In this document: in pieces, positions 1-10,606 of the stretch | How positions within the stretch are numbered: position 1 is the stretch's first letter | How the letters are laid out: each line of letters begins with the position of its first letter | Source: Sphagnum compactum | Lineage: Eukaryota > Bryophyta > Sphagnopsida > Sphagnales | Length of the DNA: 64,000 nucleotides | Direction: 5' to 3' | NCBI GenBank assembly: GCA_965153455.1 | Contig: OZ234500.1 | Span: forward strand, 9,858,001 to 9,922,000 | The notes under the pieces: generated by a model | What the model was told of the DNA's origin: nothing | The model's database searches: none | The model's input: the letters and a program-made list of their open reading frames with translations, nothing else | Position numbers and translations under genes: made by a program

Positions 1-3000
1 TAGAGTAATGAGTGTGGCATGAAGGGTTGTGAGGAGGGAAAAATGATGATGTTGCTGTGATCTTTGAGGTTGAGGAGGGATCTTGGCACATCATGAAAGG
101 GCGAGGTAGGTGAAGGGGGCTACAACATCATGGATGAACAAGTTTCTCTAGACACACTCAAAATCAACAACCCCCTTAGACGATGGAGGTACGATCATCA
201 AGAGATGGTGATGGCGACTATTCAAGTGGAGGTTTCATGAATGTTGTTATTGGGTGAAAGCATATTAAAGTGGACCAAAACCAACAAATCAAAGTCCCTT
301 TTGAAAGTTCATTTATAGTGTATTCAAAATTGGCTTAATATTGACCATATAACTTTCATTCCAAAAATTCAGATTTTTCCATTTTTTTTGGGGCCACTAT
401 GTTAAAAACCATTTAAAAGGTTTTCCTTAAAACAAAATCAAGAAAATCAACATTTTTTATGCCTTTATGAACTTTGTGAAATATTTCAGGGGCTGCATAT
501 TTGATGTTATGGAACAAAAAAGTTAAAACAATGTTTCATTAGCTAAATGAACCTTTAATGTTCTAAACTTCAAATATTTTATATCCCAAAGTTTCACATA
601 CATTACATAAATACATTGTGAGATAATAGTCCATATCCAAGATTTGATAGTTTATGACACTCTGCTTCGCCAAGATTGTAAAGTCCATTACTAATTGAAC
701 ATTCATGATTTTGATATGTTTTTTTTAATGTTTATATACTTCATGTGTTAGCTTCACATAAACAAGTCCCTTTTTGTTATATTCAATAAGAGTTAATAAT
801 TATATGCAAAAACATTTTTCAAATCCAAAAAAACTTGCCACTATGACTTCCATAATGGTCCATTGTAGTATGCAACCACCCTATTGGAGGTGAATGGTTG
901 AGAAATAAGTAGAGGTACTTGGGCTTGTTGTTGGATAGAGGAAGTAGGAATAGAAAAGGGGGAAGGAGCTTGGAAGGGGGGGTTGTTGGACCTAAAAACA
1001 AAAAGTGAAGGTTTGCCTTTTTGTGAAGGCAAGGGAAAAGGAAACTAAGGGTTGGGTAAGAGTTTCCTTGGGTGGTACCACTAAGAATCGTCACATCTTG
1101 ATTTCTTGGACCCATCGAACTTTGAAAAATCGTAGGAAACACTTAAATAAACATTTTCATATTTTTTTTCAATGAATACATTTATTAGGTTCCGTAGATT
1201 TTGAAATTTCAATAATATTAAAAATATTGTGTATTTTGATGTTTCTTATCATTGCATTTAGAAAAAGTTTCAAGAATGTAACGTTGGTTCCTTTCCTTAA
1301 ACTTTTTGGTAGTAAAACAAAAAATTGAAACATAATTCGAAAATTTTCTCGGGAATTTTTTTAAAAGGTAATTTGGGATCATTTTATTTTCAGGTTTTTA
1401 TTAGGAAATTAATTGAATAATTATAATTATAATTATGAATTTCCAAAGTTAAGGCTATCAATTAATGAAAGGGCCATTTTAATTGAAAATGTTTTTAAAA
1501 AATTCAAAAAAAATTAATTCCAAAATAAACTTCAAGCCATATATGAGTGCATGCAATTGATAAACATGAGAAAAAAATTATAGTTGTGAAAACATTTAAA
1601 GTAAAGGGCCCAAGAAAATGATTTGGCTATTTCTGGTTCCTTCTTCATTCGTTGAGGTGGTTCTTAGTGGTATCACCCAAGGATATTTTCACCTGGTTGT
1701 CCTGTAGAAGTAGAACATCAAGGGCTGTTTTGGGGTGTGGCAAAGAGCCTTTGAGGTGTAGGCAATAAGGATATATGGTTGTTAGTAAAATGAATCAACA
1801 TAGAAATAAGGTTAGGAGTTTAAAGAAAGGAATTGGAGGCTTAGGGTTGATGGATGCATTATAACCCCTTTCCTTGACATGTGATAAATGTTTTGTAAAA
1901 GACCTTCTAAACTCCATGTATGATGGTGCTTGAATGATTATTTTTCGGTTTAGGGTTATGATTGGTTAAGTTTAATAAAAAGGGAAAAGGTTTGTAAATA
2001 AAGGTAGGATTGTTGTTTTGAGCAGACATGAGAAAAATACAAAAGGGGGGGGGGAGTTGTTAAAAGGGAAGATTTGCTTAGTAGAAGCAAAAACCTCTGC
2101 ATTGTGTTGGTTATGTTGTCTTAGGTAGAAGGTAGAGGAAGGGAAATAACTCAGGTGAAATTATAACCTTATTTCCTACTTGTTTTTTATTACATTAAAA
2201 CGAAATGCTACATTTAGAGGATAATTGTTCAAGGGAGTAATTGGGAATAATTAGTGGAATAATTAAGGTACACATAAGAGTAAAGGGCTTGAATCTAGTT
2301 AATAGATTATGACACCCCCTTGGATGTTTCCCAAGGGGTAGGGGGGAGTGGCCTAGGTCAATGTGTTAAATATGCGTTAATTAACAAGCCTAACCTTAAT
2401 TTAAGGCATGTGCATTGACCGAAAACATTCCACATGGTCAAACAAACAGGGGGTTCATTGTGAACATAATTGTGGTTTATCAATCATTAACCCAATTTCA
2501 CCACCATAACCAAACAATGGAGTTGGTCCAATCATCACCCTCAAATGCAACCTACAATAGTGCCAACAAAAGGTTACAATTTAACACTCAACTAAATATT
2601 CAAACTAACTATTGGAATTTATGGCTTGAGGTCAAATGGACCTTCAATGCAAGAATGGAGTGGATATATTTTTTTCCTCTCCCTACTATTAACTAAATTA
2701 ATTATAACCTTTAGGATTAATTACTTTAGTGAGGGAAATCACATAGCTTTTCACCCCATGGATCTTGCACTACAATATGCACAAGTATGGGGAATGATCA
2801 ATCCATGAGTTGTACACCCCATTAGATTGTTGGGCAAGCCACATGCTTCCCCACACTCATTACCCTAGATAATGTATGAACAATATCCCAATAGTAAGAA
2901 TGAATCACGTGTAACCCCAAACAACACAAAATGAATAAATTTTTCATACAACATGAATTCCCACTATTGTAATCCTCATTTGAAAATTATGACAAAAATT

Positions 3001-3300
3001 CAAAAGTCAATGGTGCAATAATCAATGAATTAGAATAACATGGCACTCCACCACTTGTGAGTCATAAAAATAAGTGCTTATCAACACAAGCATTGAAATG
3101 TTGAAACTTTGATGAAAATTGGGTTTGTGCACAACCCTTCTTCATGCCTATGAAACAACCTCTAGAAACTTTTATTTCCAAATGGGTTGAAATTGCCCAC
3201 ATGCATAGGCCTCCTCTCCCAAAACTTGAAGATGCAAAACTCATTGCAACCCAACATTAGTGTGTGGCAAATATGGATTTCCAAAGAAATCCCAACAAAA
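1..3300. other. AT-rich spacer, no gene recognised
   Basis: Low-complexity AT-rich sequence with short open frames only. A 107-codon frame on the minus strand (819-1142) starts and ends without splice or family signals and has a low-complexity, proline/leucine-rich translation, so I do not call it. Around 2040-2055 there is a G tract. I see no LTR pair, terminal inverted repeat or tRNA. Confidence 0.5.
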
Positions 3301-3429
3301 TGTTTTTTTCCCCTCACATCTGGTCTAGGCGGGCGCCTATATTACCTAAATTAGCTTGATTTTGTCGCATCGAGAGACCTTAGTTTAGGCGGTGTGTCAA
3401 TATAAGCTTTATTAAGCGTTTAAAGTGCC

Positions 3430-3492
3430 AATTAGGGCTTGAACTGCTCAATGAATGCAAATCAGGGCTCGAACTGCTTAATGAACATCCAC
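3430..3492. repeat. 31-bp tandem duplication at the transposase stop codon
   Basis: The block agggcttgaactgctcaatg (from about 3433) is repeated as agggctcgaactgcttaatg (from about 3464). On the minus strand this duplicates the last codons of the transposase (IKQFEP, stop) as a second, similar IEQFKP-stop just downstream. It is a local duplication inside the hAT element. Confidence 0.7.
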
Positions 3493-5727
3493 TGCTTTGC
3501 CTGCAACACGCCCTCCAACCCGAAGTCCGACAGGCTCTTGCGAAATGCATCTTTCTCCCAACGCAGAATCGAGAAGTCAGACTCAACCATGCTGGTCCCA
3601 GGAAACAGGGTCGCAATCACACCACAAAACTCCATCAGGTTTGGGAATCGGCGACCGAGTAGACTCCACCCATCCTTGAAGGCTAATTGATTAGACAGTG
3701 CATCGATGTTCTGCTTAAGGACTTGCTCAGTCCAGTAAGCATGGAGCAGCTGCTTGTGCTCGTCGGCGATAATGTCGATATGCTCACTCGAATAACGCTG
3801 CTCCAATCGGTAGCTGTAACGGCGCATCTTGCGAATAAACTCGGCAGCGGATAGTTTGATGAGCTCGTGCGGTAACACTGGTGGGAAGGACGACGGATCG
3901 GCAAGCGGCTTGTTGTTTTCATCGCGATAGGCGGACAGCTCGGAGATACGTTCGCAGGTAGTGACATAAACGGAAGCAATGTCGTTCAAGAGCTCGCTCC
4001 GCTGGCCTTCATCGGCTTCGTCAACAATAGAATCAACCCAGGAAGCCAGGCCGCTAACGAACTCACGGACATAAGACAATGGAACTGCATAGCGGCCGCT
4101 GATGACGTGATTCGATGCGTCGAGATTCGCAATCGCTTCAACAGTGAACAGCCCAGTGACGCCAACATCCTCCATGAGAGAGGCGACGAGACCAACCAAG
4201 GCAACTTGCTGTTGATCCAACAGCGTCGTCAATCCCTGAATCGTGCGAAACGTGATTGCCGTCCTGGAGGTAAAGTGATGCATGGCAAGCAGAGACACCC
4301 ACCATAGGCGAGGTGGAGCGGAAGGTGGCTGCTTAGACTCGATATGCGCAAGCAATTGTGGCCGATGAATCTTGAACCACTTAATGACCTTCTCCGTGGA
4401 TAGCCAGCGATTGACAACACGAGGGCACGTTGTCTTCATATCCGCGATTAGATTCAGTTGCCGTGTCAAGTGGGTGATAAATCTGGTCATGACAGTAAAA
4501 AAGCGCTCCTTCACGATGGTGTCCATGATGTGTTCCATAACGAGATCTAATTGATGCGCTCCACACCAAACTCGAGTCAGAGGGCACTCGTTGTGCATCG
4601 CGTTGCTGAGGCGAGTGACAACACCAGAAACACGGCCAGTCATGTTGCGGGCTCCATCAGAAGATACACCAAGTAGATGAACCTTCCAACCGGGGCGAAG
4701 AACGTCCAAGAAAGATACAACCATTTGGAACATGACCTCGTCGGTGTGCCAATCGAACATTGGAAGCGCAACCGCATGCAGGTTAACAATGTTATAAAAG
4801 GCCGGCATGAAGATTCGAAAGTGCACATCGAGATACGAGGTGCTTTGATGAGGTGCAGAGTCCAGTGCAATTGAAAATGCCCATGCACGACGCAGATGGC
4901 GAGCAATGCGTTGCAGGTTGACAACACACACAACTCTGATGTAGTTGGTGACATCATGGCGAGAGCAAGCACGCAGAACAGGGTTGTGCAGCACTTCGTA
5001 CGTGCAGCTCAATATGTTGGACGCCAACTGAAAGACGCGTCGCATGACACGTATCGGACAGATAACTGGAATACAGTAGTTTTCGACTTCGGGATAGTGA
5101 TCGAGTAAGAATAACTCGCATTGCCCTCCTCCTCCTCCTGATCCACGCGCTGAAATAATGATAGCGCTCGCTCTTTCGCCAATGCTGCCTTTTGAATACG
5201 TCGGCGAAGTACAGCATCCCGCTTAGCGTCACTACCGAATGAAGGATCATTCTCCTCCACATCACTGTCCGCATCGCTGTCAACAATGTCCGCAGGGTCA
5301 AACATCATGCCGCGTACGATCACGTCCACGATGTCCTTCTCGATGTTAAATACGATTTGACGTTCAGCGCCAAGAGATGAAGACGAGAAGTGCGCCTTAA
5401 TAGAATTTCTGAACGCGACCGAAACATCGTCAAAGATGTTTGGCGCTCAACAATCGAATCGAGCCGCTTGTACTCGGCCCATTTCGTTGGGTGTTGGCCG
5501 TTAACATGACTTTCAATGTTGTCGTAGCGGAAGGGGCACATCCATCCCTGAACAACGGTCGAAGCCTGGCGCTTCGCGCCAACCTTCTCCTCGCAGCCAA
5601 AAGCAATACAAAAACGACATTGTAGTCCAGTGACCTGCGGCCCACCATTCGCCGCCCTGGTGGACACCCTCAAACCCAAGCCGACGTCATTGTCCTTCAC
5701 ATACTCAGAAGCACGATTAGAACTCAT
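3462..5727 (-). pseudogene. hAT transposase, broken by two frameshifts
   Basis: A DNA transposase of the hAT superfamily, which would cut and paste its own element. Translation starts at the ATG at 5727 (MSSNRASEYVKDND). The N-terminal part has a BED-like zinc-finger pattern: CRFC, then a histidine near SHVNGQHPTKW. The first frame runs to about 5435, where the sense continues one frame over (FDDVSVAFRNSIKAH). A second slip lies near 5020-5045, where SVRYVSCDASF passes to QLASNILSCTYE. From there a single open frame of over 500 codons runs to the TGA at 3462. It contains SIALDSAPHQSTSYLDVHFR, SDGARNMTGR, WCGAHQLDLVMEHIM, PRVVNRWLSTEK and, at the C-terminus, the hAT dimerisation region with GTSMVESDFSILRWEKD. 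Apart from the slips I see no premature stop, so the copy is young or recently active. Total span is about 755 codons. Confidence 0.8.
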
Positions 5728-5889
5728 GAAATGGAGTAGAATGACGTAGAACAACAAGCAATGGCGCTTATAGGACCACCCCAACACACGCTCCCCCAAC
5801 CACACAACTCGCTAATTTAGGCGCGCCGACGGGGGGTCGTTTAGGTAATTTAGGCGGCGCCGCCTCCGATCGCCTAGACTAGAGAGGCC

Positions 5890-8040
5890 TGCTTATGTCA
5901 CTTCATGTCACAATGCAATTTGACATGGTTACATTTGTGACCATAGGGTAAAAAAAAGTCCAATTTTAGATAATGTTTTTGTTTGATTAATTAGACCATT
6001 ATTAGACTATAGGTCACATGAAAAAAATGATGAAAACATTCACATCCAAATTATGGATGAAAATGGCTTATTTGTGGATGAAGATGAAAATAAAAAATAA
6101 AATAAAAATAAAAATGGAAAAATTCCAAAAATAATAATTAAAAAAACATGTGGCAAGATTGGATTGTTTTTGAACCTAACTTTTAGGTTTGGAAGATTTG
6201 AAAAAAATAAAAATAATGACAAGGGAGGTTAAATTGAACCCCTACACCTTTTTATTCGAGGCTCCCCCAAGCCTCGTGAGTCTCCAAAACTCATTGACCT
6301 TGGTGGGTTCAAAAGAGTTCGAGTTTGGGCAACAATGGCACTATCAACCTACCTTATGCTCCTCCACCCACTCCTCCCCCCCCCATTTACATTTTGTTAT
6401 TTGTGATGAACATCACTTGAGTTCCAAGCTCATCAATAATGATGTTCTTTTGCTATCAACGTCATTGTTCCTAGGTTCATTCATCCCCCTATCACCAAAC
6501 CAAGAGAAAGAAAGGGAAAAAAGGATATAAAGAGTGAGGGGAAGAGATAGAAATACAAAGAAGGCCCTTATAACAAAAACAAAGGCCCTCATTTTGATGT
6601 TTTCTTTTCCTTGTTTCACAAGCTCCGGACACCACAAGTACCTAGGCCCAACTAGGGTTCAACTCCCTAGGGGCTAAGAAGTGATAAATTAAAAATAAAT
6701 TAAAAAATGCCAAAATCATTAAAGTTTTTAAAACTCAAACCAAGAAGCGCCCCTTAGCTACAATTTTTCCAATGTTTAACCAAAAATGCACTCAAAACTA
6801 CAAACATATTAAAACAAAATGAAACTATTACAACATTTGCCTCACAAAACCCTATGCAAAACACACAACCCAACATAAAAACTAATGCCAAAACAAATTG
6901 AATTTAGTTGTGACACAACATAACTAGATTGTACTTTTGGTGATTCAAAATATCTACTCATTTGCAAAACCTAGAAGAATCCGAACCCAAAACACACAAT
7001 AGAATTCACACAACAATGTGCACAAACAAAACTTGCATAGAAACATAGAAAACTTGTAACAACAAACTTTATGTATTGTGAAAACACACAATTGAAGATT
7101 ATATCTCGAACATAAAATTTCCCAAACTTAATTCACACTTAAATTGATTTCGAGCTGAAAAGACATTCGACTATACTAATTTAGCTGAGCACTAACCTAA
7201 TTAAAATGTAACTGGATAGCTAAACTAACACTTTTAACATCTTTTTTTAGAGAAGAAAACAAGTTTGGAGCTTATTTGTGCATGCAGCTTCAAGTTTTTC
7301 CTTTTAGGGGGGCCAATTCAATGTAGGGTAATGAGGATGAGGGCATTACTGGAAGGAGGGTCCACACAACACAATAGCTAAGTGCTAGCCCAATTCTAGA
7401 AATGCCATGGTCCTAGGGTGTTACCCCATGTAAAGATGCTAAAGAAAATGAAGAACCCACTCCAAGACCGGAAGATCTTGTCATGTAATGGGTGAACCCC
7501 TTTCAAGGACGAAACAACCCCCTCCCCTTAGGGGATGAGAGAATTTTTTTCAAATAGCTGGGACTGGCTGGATGGTTCTTTGATTCTAATTTTCCAAATA
7601 CCCGGAACCCATTGGTTCTTGGATTCTGTTTCATCCAAATACCCAGAACTGGTGGTTACCCATTAATTTTTTCAGAAAAATCAAACCCCAACACTGGCCT
7701 TTCCATGTTGATAAAACAACTACCTAATAGGCCTAGCTCCCAAAAGAGGTGGAGGAATCTGTGACACCATGTGTTTGCTGGAGCTTGCAACTATTGAAGA
7801 AAATTGCATCAACGAACCGTAAATGGGCCATGGGCATGTGAACCAAATTGAGGCGTCATGGCTGTACCCCTTATGGCCACTTGCAATTCCAAAGTTCAAA
7901 CCAGCAACAGTGCAAATAAGAAATGTTCCATGAACTTCCTCAAAAATGAACTCACAGCGCAAGCAAGGAATTCAAAACTTCTTTTGGGTAGGGGTTGGTT
8001 ATGGGTGGAAAGACAAAAAAACACTTGGTGAACATGCCTC
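5890..8040. other. AT-rich spacer, no gene recognised
   Basis: No recognisable gene. The stretch holds A-rich and T-rich runs, for example at 6080-6150, and short frames with no family features. A 113-codon frame at 6189-6530 is low complexity and lacks splice or domain signals. Confidence 0.5.
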
Positions 8041-8660
8041 AAAATGTAGGACCAAACCACAACTACACGGTTCTTAGTCTCTCCCTTACAGGGGGACCCA
8101 ACAGACGCAAGCGAGGGGACAGGAGGGTGCGGCAACTCGGGAGCCGCAGAGAGAGGCAGCCACGCTTAGGGCGGTGGGTGGGTGGGGGGTTGATCGGGAT
8201 CGTGGTGAGATCCTTCAGCCGACCAAAGCTGAAAATAGGGAGCTCTCCGGCTGTAGTGCTCCCTTCACGGCGTTAGTGCTGGCCGTTAGATGGCTAGATA
8301 GAGAGAGCCGACAGCCAGCTTGAGAATCCTTCAAGCAGCGAGTCCCCAGTGCCCACCTCACCTTCTGCACTCACTATGCGTGAACTGTTGTGACACACAA
8401 TCTGGGGATCCGTAGACGGCTCATTTATAGCTGTCGCGTACGCACGGAATCTCCTGTGGCATCTAGTTGACTGTGAGTCTTGAGAGTAGGCAAGAAAGCC
8501 CGAAAGCTCGTTGCCCAAGGCCCACAGTCATCATCTCTTCGCAGCTTTTTACATGACTGCTTTCTAGGTTTCCCTCATGATTGCGTCGTTAATCTACCTA
8601 TTCCCCTGTCTGTCTTCACCAAATTTGTCTTCTCCTCTCCCCGTGTTTGTATGTAGATAA
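8041..8660. other. GC-richer island of unknown origin
   Basis: Composition changes sharply here compared with the sequence on both sides, with purine-rich and GC-rich stretches around 8090-8290 and a possible TATA-like tcatttatag at about 8430. It looks like a fragment of a promoter or leader of a host gene rather than transposon sequence, but no exon or protein family is recognisable on either strand. Confidence 0.3.
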
Positions 8661-8830
8661 CTTCTGAGCATGATGGACATGTAGAGACGAGATGGCAGAG
8701 TTCTGTGTGTCGGGCAGGATCCTCCCAGTACTAATGATCATTCGCATATCTAAGTTACAGCCCAATCAACATCACAAGTTGCTTAGACCAATGTGTTGTG
8801 TGCCGGTGACGGGAACGTGTATGATTTATT

Positions 8831-9042
8831 GGCCTTGCCTACCAAGGCAAGGATATTGTGTTTAGATTCATTATAGAGTATAGTAGCTCTAGGGATTTTG
8901 GCCCCTAGGTAACAGGTCTATTTTTATAGGAGGATTTTGGTTTCTGCTAGAGGATTTTTTTTTGAAGATTATATTTTTGCATGGAAATATTTGAGTTTTC
9001 ATATTTCTTTTTTTGCTTTAAGATAATGTAAATTGCAAGGCC
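8831..9042. mobile_element. Short TIR element (MITE), copy 1
   Basis: The sequence begins GGCCTTGCCTACCAAGGCAA and ends with GCAAGGCC, so the outer 8 bp are inverted repeats. The trinucleotide ATT flanks both ends directly and could be a 3-bp target duplication. The inside is T-rich and has no coding potential. A second copy with the same order of blocks (ggatattgtgtttagattca, ggattttggcccctaggtaa) lies at 40264-40544 in the same orientation. The GGCC terminus and 3-bp duplication resemble Tourist/PIF-Harbinger MITEs, but the class is tentative. Confidence 0.6.
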
Positions 9043-9594
9043 ATTGTGTGACACACCCCTTGTCATATACTAGTACAATAATGGTATAAAGTATAAATCA
9101 TTGTTGGGCGGGTATCACAAATGCCCTCGGGCATCACCTAGGCATCTCGATTCGATTCCCTCATGGTATCACCATGAATGACAATTTGACTAAAAACTGA
9201 ACTACTGGTTCTCATTTGTGTGAGGACTAGATGTGAGAACAGATTTTTAATAAAATAAAAATTTGAGAACTAGGTAAGGTTTGACCCCTTACTTGGGTTA
9301 GGGTCTCAAGGTTTAACCACCATGAAAAATTAAGGTTAGGTTGGAGGTGCCACATTCCGACGGCTCCTTCCTGCAAACCCAGATTTTTTGTATAAAACAA
9401 TTTTGTCTCTCTTTGTTCATCCTCTTGCACTTTTTGCACTTTGAGTTTTGGATTTTTTGCATTTTTGCACGTCAATTTGCATGTTTTCATTTGCATTTGT
9501 GTTGTGAAATTTTTATTTTAGTTAGATTTTTTTTTCTTTGTGCTTCATTGTCTTTCCTTTGCCTTTGCACCTTGCCCTATGTTTTGCCTACACA

Positions 9595-9852
9595 CCTTGT
9601 TGCTCGCCATGCCTTGTTCTTCGTCTGTATGCCTTGCTATTCATTGTTGTCCCTTGTTGCTCGTCGCACCTTATTGCTCATGTCACACCTTGCTGTTTAT
9701 CATCACGCCTTGCTGGTCACCTTTTTTTTTCAGGTACCTCCTGCCACCCCCTCATTGTTGCTCCATTATCTTGATTTTTGTGTCAATTGGTACTCCCTCC
9801 CCACTCTCTTGTACAGGTGGAGGAGCTTGGAACAACAACAACAACAACAAGC
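9595..9852 (+). repeat. Degenerate CTTGTTGCTCG minisatellite and CAA tract
   Basis: From about 9595 to 9725 a phrase of the type ccttgttgctcgtcgcacc recurs with changes about every 24 bp (9596, 9652, 9675, 9700, 9715). At 9829-9850 there is a short (AAC)n microsatellite. The open frames of about 100-177 codons over this stretch are products of the repeat, rich in Leu, Cys and Phe, and I do not call a gene. Confidence 0.5.
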
Positions 9853-10606
9853 TTCATCCAACAAGCTAAAGTAATTCTTTTTCCAAATTTTTTGAGTTTT
9901 TTCTCCTTTCAGTTGTTTTTTTTTTGTTTTTGTTTTTCATTTTTTTGTTCAGTTGTATATATTTTGTTTTAGTTTAGTTTATGTAGTTTTAATATGTCCA
10001 ACTTTGCGTTCTGTTTATTTATGTGCATGATTCAAATTTACACCTTTCATAAACAATTACCCTTAAACCTAAACCTTTTTTTTCCATGATGAGATGAGAG
10101 AAAAAATAGAGTGATTTTTTGATAATTTTTCTAAACCTTAAGCCCCATTGTTTGTAAATGTCTTTTCTAAACCTTTAAACCCATTTACTTGTAAATATAT
10201 TTTTTTGGCTTTCTTTTTTTTTATTGGGAATTTTATTAAAACTTGTAAGTAAAGTGTGTCTATTGAAGAACAATTGTTTTTTACATTATATTTGGACATA
10301 GTCTTGTGAAAACTACCAATGGAATGATCTTTGGCAAATGAGAATATGATAAGTGGTAACAATGAAATGATTGAAATATGTAATGAATGATGTAGTTCTA
10401 GAAGACAAATATGAGGAAAACCCAAGTGTCCTAACAAAAACAAGTAGTAATCCAAAAAATGACAATGAAGAAATAATAAAGGGAAATTTGAAAAAATTGC
10501 ACGTTCAAAGGAAAAGCTAAAAGTCACATGGAAGAACTTCTTTATGTTGAATTTCTTATTGTGTGAATGATAATGTAGAAGTTGATTTGGAAAACACACA
10601 AATAAT

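Larger units (their letters stand above)
3321..5881 (-). mobile_element. hAT-superfamily DNA transposon, GC-rich, oomycete-like
   Basis: The element is bounded by imperfect terminal inverted repeats. The left end reads TGGTCTAGGCGGGCGCC and the right end, read on the minus strand, TAGTCTAGGCGATCGG; both are followed inward by a shared TACCTAAA-type block. Between them lies one transposase gene on the minus strand filling almost the whole element. The inside is plainly richer in G and C than the AT-rich sequence on both sides, and the change is abrupt at the termini. No convincing 8-bp target-site duplication is visible: the flanks are ctcacatc on the left and gagaggcc on the right. From memory of the family, this transposase type with its WCGAHQLDLVME and SDGARNMTGR motifs is abundant in oomycete genomes. 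Horizontal transfer is inference; assembly contamination is less likely because the copy carries frameshifts and sits in plant-like spacer. Confidence 0.8.

Noticed and set aside
819-1142. 107-codon minus-strand frame
   Set aside because: Low-complexity Pro/Leu/Ser-rich translation, with no family motif, splice signal or codon-like regularity.
3312-5890. 8-bp target-site duplication for the GC-rich hAT
   Set aside because: Flanks ctcacatc and gagaggcc do not match for any reasonable choice of element end.
9341-9874. 177-codon plus-strand frame
   Set aside because: It runs through the degenerate TTGCTCG minisatellite and T-rich sequence; three overlapping frames are open at once, so openness reflects repeat composition.
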